A stretch of DNA of 64,000 nt from Gonapodya prolifera JEL478 (taxonomy: Eukaryota; Monoblepharomycota; Monoblepharidomycetes; Monoblepharidales; Gonapodyaceae): the NCBI GenBank assembly GCA_001574975.1, contig KQ965761.1:157253-221252 (forward strand). Reading direction: 5' to 3'. Below the pieces are notes generated by a model. It saw only the letters and a list, made by a program, of their open reading frames with translations, made no database searches and was not told where the DNA came from. Each line of letters opens with the position of its first letter. Position 1 is the stretch's first letter. The position numbers and the translations under genes are program-made. This document shows, piece after piece, positions 1 to 11,912 of this stretch.

Positions 1-178
1 TCATGTAAGTTGAAAATCAGAATTTTGAATGCATTAAAGCCAATTTCACATATTGTAGCACATTCCTAAATCGTGGTAATGGAAGGGAGGCGAGGCGAGT
101 TTTGGGTTTTACTCTCAACTCTCCTCCCCTCTTTTGGCTATGACCTTTTCGAGTTCCGAGGTGCAAAAATACACCTCT

Positions 179-1071
179 TTACTCTGAAATGCAAGTCGAG
201 GTGAGGGGAGTTGCGAGTTGCAAGGCATTTCTGAAAAACGTGAGTGGTGTTGAGATGGAGGCAACTGGTAGTGTTGTTTTGGTGGGGGTGGGGAACATCG
301 ACGGGGGTGCAGGGGTGGTGTCCAGGGGCCATGGAAAATTGCTGTCGTAAGGTTTGGGATTGGATTCGGAGTCGGAGGAAGCGGTTTCGTCCGGGTGTTG
401 AGAGAGGAAGTCGGGTAGAAGGTGGATACAGCCGGGTCGGTGCTGAATTGTTATTTGGAAGTCCCGAAGGTCTTCCCACCAGCAAAAAAGACGAGAGGTG
501 GTGTTGCGAGAGTTCCATAGCCAGATTAGGGCCCGGTGGTCCGTAATGGCGGTGAACGGTGTGAGGTGGAGGTAGGTCCGGAATTTCTTTTTGATTGCCC
601 ACCAAAGGGCAAGACACTCGATCTCGGTAGCAGAATATCGTTGCTTGGTACGATTAAGACGTCGGGAGACGCATACCACAGACTTTGGCTTAGGTTGGTT
701 GGGGTGTTTCTGGAGGAGTACAGCGCGATGCCAGTGAAGGAAGCATCTGTCTCAACGATGGTGGGGAGGGCTGGGTCGAACGAAGTTTGTTCCACAGCGT
801 TGGCGAGGGCTTGCTTGACGTTATCGTAGGCGTTTTGGTGCTCTGTTGTCCAGGTGTTGGGAGTCCACTTTCCAGGTGCGTGCTTGAGGTCTTCGAGGGG
901 CGCAATGATGGTGGAGAAGCCCGGGATGAACGAAGAGTGGTACAAAATGACGCCTATAAATGTGGAGAGGTTGTCACGAGTGGTGGGGGGTGGTGCGTTG
1001 AGGATAGCCTTGATCTTCACAGGAATAGGACTCAGCAACCAGCGAGGTGCGCCCAAGCCCCTCGCACACAA
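179..1071 (-). mobile_element. Ty3/Gypsy retrotransposon pol fragment (fossil)
   Basis: Minus-strand translations show the 3' part of a Ty3/Gypsy polymerase: the reverse-transcriptase connection (FIGVILYHSSFIPGFS, then DASFTGIALYSS) followed by the RNase H domain (RYSATEIECLALWWAIKKK, then FTAITDHRALIWLW). This order is characteristic of the LTR-element family. I see no gag, protease, integrase or LTRs attached, so it is a partial, decayed copy with a few breaks. It may belong to the same family as the integrase fragment near 16 kb, which has the same orientation, but the two share no overlapping domain that would test this. Confidence 0.88.
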
Positions 1072-2548
1072 ACAACGAGGTCGCTAAAGCACAAGAAGGA
1101 TTTAAAACACAAGCTCGGGTTTGCTTACACGCGGCGCATGTGTGATCAAAAAATGGGAGTGCGGGAGTCAGACTCGAGTCGTTGCGCTCATTCAGCGTTT
1201 GCAAGAGGAAAAGCAGCGGAGGCAATGTTGTGTACCTTGAGCAACCACGAAAAGGAGGAGATTCAGACGCCAGTCTTTCAGTTTGGATCAACCAGAGCAA
1301 ATACATCATAGGTTCACGCTTGGGGCGGGTAGATGAATCATGACAAAAGTCCAACGAATGTGGTCAGCAGTCGCTAGGTGGTGGCGAATACCGAGGCTCA
1401 TTCGTTTGTCTTTTCTGCTTCAAGGGAATTATCACAAACAACAGAGCAAGTAGGGAGGCGTGGGATCTCGGCGCACGAAATGCGTGTTGAATTTTTGAGA
1501 GCCAAGACAAAAGGAGGCTCAACCCAGGCATACAAAACATCTCACGCGCACCATTCGTGAGCTCGCCTTTGGAGATTTCGGAATGGATTGTTGGCTCCAA
1601 TCGGTCGCGTAACCGTTCGGGCACAAAAGGTGACTAGGCTCCGAGACTGCCCCAACACACGTAAATCGCGGCTGAAATAGTCCAAAAAAAACCGTCTCCG
1701 CACGCGACAGATTGTGAAAACGCTGTCGCTGCCGGCTGCGCGCTTAGATTTTCACGGAGTTTGGGACTCTCCTGCTGTCGAAACAGGAAATCAAACCAAA
1801 CGATCTTCAATCACACCGTTCGTCAATTCTTGTTTACTCCCTCGCCGTAGCACCCACGCTGCTCACCTGGAAGATGCAGAATCCCGGGCGCAATAATTTT
1901 TCCTGTCCAAACAGCACACCGCTTGTAGCGGCTGCCTTTGCAGTTGTGTCTTGTTGAAATGACATCTGTTGACAGCATCCCTGGACTCTGTGTAGATCGT
2001 CTGGAGGACGACATGGCGAGGCTTGACCCAGCAGCCAAAGTAGGCTCTCGAGTTTCAATTTCTTGCTGCTACGTGAAAAAAGCACGGTCGAGAGCCATTC
2101 ACGGTGGGAGAAGCACCTTCGTGACACTACGAAAGGTGGCCATGGCGTCGGAAGGTGACCAGCTCGAAACCGATGGAAACCGGGCGACAGATATAGGGTT
2201 CAGCGCATCTCATGGGCTGTTTTGCAGCATGAATACCGTCAGTCGGATCATTATTCCTTCCACGCGTTGGAGGCTTCATTTTGACTCTGGCACATTGCGC
2301 GAGCGACCCCGCCCCCACCCTTCCCACCCTGCCCCCCGGCCCGCACCCGCGAATCCCCCCCGTCCCCCCCCCCGGGCCAATGCCGGCGCGAGGAAAAAGG
2401 CATCTTTGTGGCCACGCATCACGCTAGTGCCTGTTTCATCCTTCTTTCACGCCCTCACAAAAGACCAGCCCTGACCCAGGAGCGGCCGCAGCCGGTGCAA
2501 GGATGTGAAGAAGCTTTGCAAAGAAGACACACCAACCAGCAGCGATTT
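1072..2548. other. Intergenic stretch with polypyrimidine tract
   Basis: No gene can be supported here. The overlapping open frames on both strands lack recognisable domains. Just upstream of the RING gene, at about 2305-2385, lies a strongly C-rich stretch with runs of eight or more C. It probably belongs to the promoter or 5' leader of the gene that starts at 2549. Confidence 0.5.
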
Positions 2549-3570
2549 ATGCCGCCCACGCCCACCTTCACATCCGCACCCGTGCTCTCAGCAATCACGG
2601 TCCTCGCGACGGTGACCAGCACCGGGGACTCGCGGTCCGCGCCTGTGCCAAGCGTGCCCTCAATGGATAATAACGTGCCGTCCGACGCGCAGGACGGTCC
2701 GTTCCCGGTGTCGCACATCCTGTTCCTTGCTCTTGTTAGCCTGCTGTTTCTGTGGGCGATCGTGTCGCTGTCGAGGGAATGGTGAGAGTCCGGTCGGAAG
2801 CAAATTCGCTGTTTCACCGCGATTTGAAGAGTTGACCGAGCGCATCCCACTCCCAGGGTGTGCAACAAAGTCTCTCCTCTCCCAGACGTCCCTGCTGGCA
2901 CTACGCTCCAGGTCCCCCCACCCGCACACCTCGAAGCCATCGTGGCACTGCCCACAAGGTCGTACGAACCCATTATTCTCGTACCAGGATCACGCAAATC
3001 TGTCGCCAGGCTCAGCTGGATCAGCCAAAAAACTCGCAGACTGTCTCGAATCTCGGTCCGGTCTGAGCCGGCTGGTGGGTCACCGAGCTTCCTTGCCGGT
3101 AAAGATGGGTCCGTCATGGGCGAAGACGGGCCGATGTGCGCGATATGTCTGGAAGAGTTTGATAAGGGTGTGTTGGTGAAGGTTCTTCCGTGCAAGCACG
3201 AGTACCACGTTGCTGTGAGTCGGACGTGTGGTGTTCGAAAATGTGGAGTTGGCCAACATTCATTTCGTTTCGCCTCAACACCGAATCCTGCCAACCCCTA
3301 ACAATGCGCCACGCGGACCTGTCGATTCAGTGCATCGACCCCTGGCTGATCCAAGTGTCACCCTCGTGTCCCATGTGCAAGCAGAGCGTTTTGTCAGACA
3401 GTCCAGATACATCAGCGGAGCATCGAATCGAGCAGCCTGAGCCGACGCCGGATCTCAGCGATCAACTCGAGGCCGCGACGGAAATGGACGCGTTGCAGTT
3501 GCAGAGCCACGCGGGACTTTCTCAACAGATGCTTGAACCTCCTGCCGTATCGAGTTGTGACCGGAATTGA
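2549..3570 (+). CDS. Membrane-anchored RING-H2 finger protein (putative E3 ubiquitin ligase)
   Basis: Three exons (2549-2781, 2857-3214, 3331-3570) give about 276 residues. An N-terminal Ser/Pro/Thr-rich segment is followed by one hydrophobic helix (HILFLALVSLLFLWAIVSLS, residues about 55-74) and a basic cytosolic linker. A RING-H2 domain then reads CAIC, LPCKHEYH, ACIDPWL, CPMC. All eight zinc ligands (C3H2C3) are present only if the intron at 3215-3330 is removed, because it splits the domain between HEYHVA and CIDPWL; this supports the model. Such proteins recruit ubiquitin-loaded E2 enzymes at endomembranes, and the substrate cannot be told from sequence. The C-terminal tail (about 60 residues) is acidic, Gln-rich and probably disordered. 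The start is the first in-frame ATG ahead of the membrane helix. The family resembles PA-TM-RING/ATL proteins, but no PA domain is visible. Confidence 0.82.
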
Positions 3571-4621
3571 CTTTGCTGCGATGGCGAAGGGGAGCGAGAG
3601 GAAGTATATGTGTACACTATTCCAATTTTGTTCTGGGTCTTGGGTTTTGGATGTGCATACCGGTCAAGTGCGGAGGTTGTAGTGTGGCTACGAAGGTGTT
3701 TCTGTTACATACGTAAAATGTAAAAATGGTCATTTGAAAGCCACGTATCATTATAAAGAGTTGCTTAAGCAGTCAAACAAAGAGTGAGTCTTTTTCTTCT
3801 ACAAGCGTACCAGCGATGTGAAAAGGCGCCAGTGTCACAAACTTTACGACACCCAAGCGCTTGAGAACAACGTAAACTGAAAGAAAGTCTTCGTCAGAAC
3901 GGCTCTGGTGGGGAGTTCCACGGGTTTGTGAGGAAGGAGCTGGACAGAAATCTTCGGATCGATAATAACCGGAAGGGAATGCGAAGAAGCGTACATTGAG
4001 GAACAGTATTACATGGTATAGTGGTTTCTTTCCTTCGACTTTTACTGTCCATTTACCAGCCCGACGTTTGGAACCCGCCAACTTCTCCAATTTTATTCCC
4101 GAGCCGGATAAGATGAAGGACCACTTTCAAGAGCTTGAACCAAGACGCCACGCCATGTGTCCTGCCAGGAGCCGGAGTCGATGAACTTGAATCAAGTACA
4201 GCTGTTGGTCCACGATTGTTCGCCTTTCAGCCAACGCACAGTTGGACAGTTGGAGGGAACTGCTTAAAGGCCCAACGCATCAGAACGCGCCAGCAGCGGA
4301 ACCATGGGTTCGTCGGACAAAGGTGCATATAACGTTGGAAGAAGAAGGGAACTGGAACGAGGAAAACTTCGAGAAGAATTCCACAAAGCGTCTGTCGAAG
4401 TGCGATCTGTTTGAAGTTGCAGCATTGTACTGAATCATCAGCTGAAGCACCAATAGCCGGACCTAAAATAACTTAATGAGCTTTCTTGTAACGCTGGCCT
4501 TCATACGAGACTCACTTGTTGAAGGAAAGTCTCGAGACTTACATTTTGTAGTTTCAATAGTAAGTGAATGTACACTGTTTCAAATTTCATTGAAAAATTT
4601 TCGCGACTCCAACCATACGCG
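3571..4621. other. Intergenic stretch
   Basis: No gene supported. A 63-codon frame at 4242-4433 and a few other short frames are no longer than chance and carry no domain. The region holds the 3' end of the RING gene and the upstream region of NUP85. Confidence 0.5.
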
Positions 4622-7600
4622 ATGCCCACCGCAACGTCCTCGAATCACGGTAAAAGTGCCGACAATGGCCTCTCGCCGGCGCCACGCGTCATCAATCTGG
4701 GAATCGTACCGGGAGACGCAACAGTGAGTGCACGTCCTTTCCAACAAAGGGCGATTCGGCATCGATAGGACGGGCACGGAGATTATTAGCAACGGAACGG
4801 TGAATTATTGATTGATTCGCTCCTTTTCCGCCGTTTTCTCCGTCCTTCCAGGTCCTTGCTCACAGTCACCGCATTCTCGTACCCGCCTTCTGCCCCCTTT
4901 CCAACTCCATCGCCATCGCTGTAGCCAAGAAACCGTCCTCTGCGCTCCTTGATACGACCAAGACTGGGTTTTTTCCGACCGGGGACAACACGGTGAACAT
5001 CGTTGGGACAGGGAGGTCAAACGAGGCTGCACCGTTACTGCCCGAAGTCTCGGCGCTGTACGAACGGGGCGTGGTGCTGCTTGATACGTTGATGAATGTA
5101 CGGCGAGAGTCCGAAGGAAGGGGGGACGACGAAATGGATTGGGGACTTGAGGAAGCTGGTCATGGTGACGAGCCGGACGAACAAACTCGGCCACCTCCAA
5201 GCCCAGCCGCCGTCCTCCGCCTCTCGAAATACTTCCTCCAAGATATAACCAAAACGGGAGAATCGGTGGCGTCTGCGTATGTGAAACTCAGAGCAACTGA
5301 CGCGCCCGAGTCGCAACGAGCATCTGTCAAAAAGGAGATGGCCAAACTCGGTGCGGCCGAGTCCGTATGGTCATTTTCGGAGGCTATATATGTTCAAACG
5401 GCTGTCGCTGCTGCGCGGGAGGCTGCAGACGGGGTAGGTGATGTTGATGAGGACGATGAAGGCATTGAGGGTATTGTTCTGGACCCGGACGCTTCATTTG
5501 CGATGGGAGATAGTGAAGAAGAGGACGAGGTGGACGAGGGTCAATCCACGCCCGTGCCCAAGCGTCGCAAGTTGGGAAAGCCTGGTTCGACTCCATTCCG
5601 GGCTGGCACGACTGGTGGGAGTTCCACCACCAGCCAGCGTGTGGGCACTCCAAGACCGAAGTACGGCCTGAGTGATGACGAAGAAGATGATAACGCGAAT
5701 GGTAATGGAGAAATCGAGGACACACACATGGGTGACGAAGACGGCAGCCTTGCTGAAAGGCCATCCAAGGCGAGGAACCAGGGGCGGCGAGCGCGGTTCT
5801 CTGACGAAATTGTGGTCGAAGACACGAACTTTGAGCGCCTCCCAAAACTGCCGTTCAAATCCCCGAAACGAAACGGCAGTGCTCCGACCAACCCCATCCC
5901 TGCCAGCAATGTACCCCTCTTCACCCTCCTCCCCCCTCTTCTGCAAACCCACTTCCCGGCCCCTCCACCACCACCAGGACCGCACCCAATTCCGACCCAC
6001 AAACTCGCCACATGGGGCCCCCTCACAGCCGCCCTCCTCCGAGGCGACGCGACCCTACCGCTGTCCCTCCTCGGCGCGTGCCTCGACCAGCCCAGCTCGG
6101 CCCTCACGAAACCTGTCGCCGCGGCTCTCCGCAACCTCCGCGCCGCGATCGCAAGCCACCCGCTCCTAGTCCCGTCTCCCCCCGCGGACGCCGAAACCCC
6201 CGTCGTGACGTGGCGCGCACGTTACCGCGTCGAGGACCTTTCCGCCCCCGAAGAACTGCGGGACCAGCTGGGGCGTGCGGGCGCTCCGTGGGCCGACCCC
6301 ATCGCACGCACGTACGCAGTACTGGCGGGCTCCGTCGACGCGTGCGCGCAGGCCGCCGACATCTGGCCCGCCGCGCTGTGCGGGGCGGTGCTCTTCCACC
6401 CTCCTCCGCTCCCGATTGCTACGGTCCTGCCAACCCTCGCCCGTGCCGTCCTTGCCGCCTGGGACGCCCGCCGTCCCTCGCCACCCGCGAGCACGAACAC
6501 CATCGCGGGGTTCACTGCCGCCGACGCCGCGCTGCGGAGACTCGTGCTTGGGCAACCCGGCGCCGCGGTCGCGGTTGTGGGGGAGGCTGATCCGTGGGTG
6601 GGGATGCTTATTGCGAGGACGATGGAGGCGGTGGGCGTGCGCTTGGAACCGCCCATGAGGGAGGGAGATGCCAAGGGGAAGGGGAAGGGAAAGCGGCGTC
6701 GCGCGTCGGATCAGGCAGTGCAGGGATTGGAGCAGCAAGTAACTGCTTCGGCTGCGGATTTTACAGCCCGGCTGGCGGTATCGCACCTCCTGGCAAGTCC
6801 CACCACGATACGCGTTGGTGTCAAACACCTTCCTCACCTCGGCCCGACAGCTGCCTCGTTCGCGTCGGTCGTGCTGCCCCATATCGCCCCGTCGGCAGCT
6901 GGCGCCTCGCTCGAAGACCTGATTGCCGTAGCGAACCTCGCCGGCGCGCCAGACACCGCTGCGGAGATCCTCGCCTCGGCGGTCGTGGCGGCTGTGCACC
7001 GATCCGACAACGGGGGTGCGCTCACGCTGGCCGCACGGTCTGGCGCAGGGCAAGGCTGGCTGGCTTCCATGGCATCCTCGGCCGTTTTGCGTGGGTACGC
7101 AGAGGCAAACGCCGCAGACCCGTTTTCGGCACACGCGTGGACGTCGCTCGACTCCGTGGTGAGTGCCTTAGAAGGCATGCCTCGAATCGTCGTCACGGCG
7201 CACGCGGGCCTCACGAGCGTTGCGGGGTGGTGCGCGGTCGTGGACGCGGCGAGGCGGGGCACGTGGGGCGACGTGGGCGAGCGGTTGGTTGGGTGGGTCG
7301 GTGAGGCGAGATGGGCCGTGGGGATGTCTGAGGGTGTCGATAAGGCTTTTTGGGGATGTGTGGTATCGGCGCTCGGGACGTGGCTTGTGCGGGCGAGGGA
7401 GGTCGCCGGAGGGGATCCGCTTGAGAGTGGGGAAGCGGGTACGGTGTTGGCATTCTTGGAGGAGTTTGAGCGGTATGCGAGTGGTGGGGGTGAGGTGTGG
7501 GGGAGTGCTGGCGCAGGAGGAAGGGGATCTACTGTGTTAGGACGCGGGAAGGGAAAGGCGAGGGAAGTGGCTTGGGAGACGTGGGTGAAGCGTGTTCGTG

Positions 7601-7638
7601 AGGAGGTCGCTGGCATTGGAAACGCGATGAGGGAATAG
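4622..7638 (+). CDS. NUP85: Nucleoporin Nup85 (Nup75) of the Y-complex
   Basis: Two exons (4622-4723, 4852-7638; 128-bp intron) encode 962 residues. Nup85 is an alpha-solenoid scaffold protein in the short arm of the nuclear-pore Y-complex, bound to Seh1. Similarity to animal and fungal Nup85 is visible along its length: an N-terminal strand (INLGIVPGDATV), which in the family completes the Seh1 propeller; the helical segment LRLSKYFLQDITKTGESV; AESVWSFSEAIYVQ; the crown-like motif VKHLPHLGPTAASF; and near the end GGALTLAARSGAGQGWLAS. Acidic, Ser-rich insertions at about residues 150-290 and a Lys/Arg cluster (KGKGKGKRRR, about residue 710) are lineage-specific and look disordered; the basic cluster could be a nuclear localisation signal. 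At 962 residues it is longer than human NUP85 (656). Codon use is strongly GC3-rich, which produces many long shadow frames on both strands. Confidence 0.85.
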
Positions 7639-8145
7639 TGTCTTGTTCGGTGTACTCTGGTTGATCTGTAACAAGTTTCGCTTCAGCGCAAGTTTGGAAA
7701 AGGAATGAATGTAACAATACTTCGAAGAATGTACTCTGATATAAACGACACACATGCTTTTTCGATGTGATTCGGTCCCACTACCATGTTCGAAAGTGAG
7801 TGGCCAAATGTCATTGGAATGAACGTTTTCCGTCCCACAGAGGCAAGGTAGCCACGCAAGCGTACGCCCACCACCTGAAAGCCAACAGTGGGACAAGTGA
7901 GCAGTAGAGTTGAAAAACGCTTGGGCGCATTTGTATGGTCCGAAATTGGTGCTTCGTTCGAGACAAAGTAAACAGATTTTCGATTCATAGCCCACAAAAT
8001 AGTACTCCCATACATTTCACAGTGGAACTCAAAACTCCGAAAACTGCTCTGACGACCATCATCCGACCGTTTCCAGCATCCGAGCGTGAAACTTCAACGT
8101 AGGACCGTACTCCCTTCACCAACAGCATACCCTCCAAACATTGAT
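7639..8145. other. Convergent intergenic region
   Basis: This is the shared 3' region of the plus-strand NUP85 gene and the minus-strand CHZ1-like gene. No domain-bearing frame is seen. It presumably contains both 3' UTRs. Confidence 0.5.
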
Positions 8146-8963
8146 TTACTCGTCGTCGCTTTCGTCTTTACCCAACTGCTTCTTGTAGTCCACCTTCTTT
8201 CCCCGGGTAGGTCGGCGCCCAGCAGCAGACGACTTGATGATCTTCTTGTGGTCGATACCCTCGAGGTCGTCTGTTTCGAGTCAAAAGAACCGCAATGGAC
8301 CATAATTATGACCGTGAACATGGCGCAGGCATCGCAAAACTACCCACCGTCATCAGCGCCCGCGTCATCGTCCTCGTCGTCGTCATCGAAATCATCCTCG
8401 TCCTTCTTCTTCTTCTTCTTGGGCGCCGCCTTCTTTGCCCCGGCGCCCTTCGGAGGGCGACCACGTCCACGCTTGGCAGGAGCGGCCTTGGCCGCCGGAG
8501 CCTTGCGCTTCTTCTTGGGTGGTTCTAGGTCGTAGTTGAAGACGGCACAAAGTTGGCAGACAGGACAATAGCTTTTTAGTTTGACAGGCGCAGCTGCAAC
8601 ACCGAATTCACCGAAATAGAAACTCACCGTCATCATCTTCCTCGGCGTCGTCGTTCCCGTCGTGGTCTTCGTCGTCTTTGTCTGGATGGGGGACAACAAC
8701 ATTTTTCAGGAGGGTGGAACGAGCGAAAACAGACCATTCAGCCACGAATCGCGCGCGATTCCCCGGCCATAGGGCTTAGAGCAATTTAACTCACCCTTCT
8801 TCTTGTTCTTCTTGACGGGCTTCTCCTCCGCCTCTTCTTCCTCCTCGTCGGCACCGTTCGCTCCCTCGTCGGCGGGCTTCGCCTCCTCCTCTTCCTCGGC
8901 TTTGCCCTTGGCGGGCGCTTCAGCCTTGGCGCGTCGACCGGCCTTCTTGTCGTCGTCGGTCAT
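8146..8963 (-). CDS. CHZ1: Chz1-type H2A.Z histone chaperone with AT-hook
   Basis: Four exons (8963-8795, 8681-8628, 8524-8348, 8270-8146) keep phase and give 174 residues, almost all Lys, Ala, Asp or Glu. The C-terminal 40 residues carry a CHZ motif (DLEGIDHKKII, then GRRPTRGKKVDY), which in the family binds H2A.Z-H2B dimers for delivery to SWR1. Acidic runs (EEEEEA, DDFDDDDEDDD) fit a histone chaperone. The centre has PKKKRK, an SV40-like nuclear localisation signal, and RGRGRPPKG, a textbook AT-hook that contacts the minor groove of AT-rich DNA. Yeast Chz1 has the CHZ motif and acidic patches; I do not know of an AT-hook there, so the combination may be lineage-specific. The nucleus is the expected site. 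The alternative label HMGA-like would ignore the CHZ motif. Confidence 0.8.
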
Positions 8964-9545
8964 TGTGCAAAATGTTTGGAATTCTTGCCGAATGCCCTGA
9001 GCTGGTGCTGCGCCACAGACACCTCATAAAAAACGCAAAAATAACGCATTTTGTACCACTCTGCATTGCGAATGTAATTGGAAGAACAAATTCACAGCAT
9101 CAACTAGACTTCAGTGAACGCGCTCCTGGGTTCGAGTTCTCAATATTTCCTAATTCGGGTTTTGGAGAGGTTGGAAGGTAAGCGCCATCGTAAACTTTGC
9201 GCTGGTATTTGAATTTTATAGATTTGCTGACCGTTCATGCGGTACGGGGTGTGAGCGAAAGGTGCTTCTGTCTGTTAGGTGCTGCACATCAAAGTCACCC
9301 ACCAATGATGGTAATTTCCGCTACAGAAAGACCCCTCCGTCTGCGCACGTCTTCAAATACATAGCTTAGAGACACTGAGGGTCTTTTACTGCCCATTTTC
9401 AGGAATTTCAAGAATAGCATTGGTACTGCGCAAAATCGTAATCGTCACCAACGACAGTTATTACAAGTCGCCAAATAGATAAAAATATTATGATGTTGAT
9501 CTGCAATCACTGCATGCATACTTTTGGGGCTTTCTGTGGCGGCTA
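8964..9545. other. Intergenic stretch
   Basis: I see no supportable gene. It contains the upstream region of the CHZ1-like gene (minus strand, starts at 8963) and the downstream region of the RGS gene, which ends at 9546. Confidence 0.5.
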
Positions 9546-11912
9546 TCACGGACTGTACACACTACGAGACATAATCGAAACGTGCGATTGCTCGACGAAC
9601 TCTTTACTCGGAAGCAAAGCATATCAGCCATATCGCCACTTATCTTGAAAGAAGATGCGAGACTTACTGCGGAAGGTGTTGCTCAGGAGCAAACTGAACA
9701 GCGCGGGGAAAGACGTTTGATCATCGACTCAGGAGGAGCAGAGGCCTCAGCATCAACTCACGTGAATATTTCGGCAAAGATCCCGTCATACAAGTCCAAA
9801 TTGATTGTCTCACTCTTTATCTATGTGGGAAACGGTGAGATCTGACATAATCAAATACCTCGATCACTTGCAAGCCCACCTTCCTCTGAATCTCCTCCAC
9901 CAAATGGCTCGGCAAGTTCAGCTCAAACTGCGCCCCTTCTCCAATATACATTGCCGCCATCTTTGTCCACCGCGACTGGAGCTCCTTCGGGACTTCCCGT
10001 GCTACGCCGTCAGGGAGCTGAGTAGCCCAAAACGTTCGGACAGCGGGGGTCTTGCGTGATGATTTTGAGCCAGTCGATTGCTTTAAATCGTCTCCCAAAA
10101 GGGACCCGACAGTGCTCTCGGGAAGGATATGGCGCACTGTGGCGCCGTGAAGGGAGCGTAAGTCGTCAATGAAGAGCTTCGGAATTATATGTGCAGTGTA
10201 TCAAGATGGAGTCAGTAGGGTTGAGTCGTAATACGGCGTTTGAAAAAATGGGTCACTTACAACGTTTTCCGCTGTCCGAAGAGGTCGGATCATAGAACGG
10301 TCATTCACCAAAAGCAAAAGTACACACGGGTTGAGCGGCGACGGGTGTGTGAATACCCGCCACAGTCAACAGCTTGTCGCCTCAAGGCGTCCACTCACCA
10401 CAAAAATCCCGCGCCGCAAAGTCCTTGAACGACTTCCACAGACTCCCATTTTCCAGTACGACCCTCCAGAACGAATTCTCGTCCATGCCCTTCGGCACAT
10501 CATTGCGCCACTCGCGCAATTTAAACCTCGCGATCTGCCACAGGGGCACCACGACGGTCGTCGTGTGAGTGACGAAGCCTCCGATTGTGACGAACATGCT
10601 CGGGTTCCAGTGCACGAGCACGTTGGGGACCCGGTCTTCGATGCTGAAGCCGAACCAGGCGAGGTACAGGATATTGAGTGGTATTCCGACGATGCAGACG
10701 ATTTGGAGGTCGATTCGTATGCGGTGTCCGTCTGGCGGAGGGCAGAAGTGGGTGTTTAGTCCCGCGCCAAAGTTGACGGCACAGAAGGAAAGAGCAGGTG
10801 GGAACGAACCATGCAAGTCACGCAACCCGATCACCACAGCCATTCCAAGGACAAAAAATAACCCCAGGATTATTTTCAGAATGTTCCAATCGTTGCCAAA
10901 GCCTTTGGGGCAGCTGAGATCTCCGTACAGAACCCCAATGACGAAGACTGGAATGGCAAGGACGATGAAGAACACGGCGATCGATTTGAGCATGGTTGCT
11001 TCCGTGAAGTGGTTCTGCTGGGTGGTCAGTCGCTGTGCGGGAGACGGAGGTGCAAAGGACGTCGAGTCAAGCTCACCTTTTCGGATGATGTGAGAGCAGC
11101 AGGCGTACACGACGAAAAGCAACTCCACCCCAAATGCTGGTCAGCAGGCGGCACCTGTGGTCCGAGGATGGCTTCCCCGCTATTTCCCTGCATGTATAGT
11201 TCCTGGCTTCTACTTGTCGAGAACCACATCTTGGACCGTTTGGCGAAGTTTTCAAGTAAGAGCCTATTGAGAGTCACGCGGATGTACAGAAAGACCGCGC
11301 GGACGGCGAGGCAGTACACGGAGACGCCCAGGGCTGAGTAACGGCGAAAGTTACGTGAGGGACTGGATATCGTTTTGATGCCCAGCCCCCGAACGAGTGC
11401 CGGGGAGATACTCACTCAGGTGTGTAGCGGCGAACCAAATGAGATTAGGACACGGGAGATAGGTCTAGCATTTCCGGATTGGGCGGTGGGCTCGGTAGTT
11501 CTTTTCTGCATCCAAGCTTTGCCAGTGCGAAAGTGCGACTCACCACTTGCTTGATCATCACAGACGCAACGGCGCCAATATTTGCCAGCGCTTGAATGAG
11601 AATTATGTAGAAGGAGCGGCTTTGAATGATGTCTACATTGCGAAGTTCAGGGGGACAGAGTAATGAGAGGCGGCAAATTCTCTCACAAGACTTGCGACAG
11701 AAAATGAAGAGCAGCATCGTCGCTGAATCGACAAAATTACGGCCATTAAGTCGTCATACTAAGGTCGGGGTCGGCTGTCACTCACGAACTGTGTAGACTA
11801 CAAACGCCCCAAACAAGACCAAGCACAGCGGCCCGCATCGGTACGCCTGGGGCTGCACATGCTCCGGGATCGGACACAGGTCGACGTACGGCGCTGGCGC
11901 AGGGGAGCTCAT
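9546..11912 (-). CDS. Seven-helix receptor-like protein with C-terminal RGS domain
   Basis: Eleven exons, all phase-consistent, encode 527 residues: 11912-11786, 11722-11544, 11464-11416, 11333-11214, 11136-11077, 10998-10399, 10271-10261, 10176-9880, 9820-9762, 9693-9668, 9601-9546. The first half has about seven hydrophobic helices, for example CLVLFGAFVVYTV, VELLFVVYACC and IAVFFIVLAIPVFVIGVL. The C-terminal half is an RGS domain: FWRVVLENGSLWKSFKDF, ARDFCAENVLF, EGAQFELNLPSHL, LDLYDGIFAEIFTLLLSNTF. It has an insert of about 60 residues between its third and fourth helices. RGS domains speed GTP hydrolysis on G-alpha, and the 7TM-RGS arrangement is known from plants (AtRGS1) and some fungi. 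The seventh exon is only 11 nt. A 78-nt in-frame segment around 10736-10813 could be an optional intron with a GTTCGT donor. The exact boundaries of exons 3-6 are the least certain part. Confidence 0.75.

Noticed and set aside
1938-2474. A 178-codon plus-strand frame
   Set aside because: It runs through a C-rich tract (Pro/Arg/Ala run) with no domain and lies directly upstream of the RING gene; more likely promoter or leader.
5541-7616. Long antisense frames over NUP85
   Set aside because: GC3-rich codons make all frames open; these translations are Arg/Pro/Gly/Ala-rich shadows without domains.
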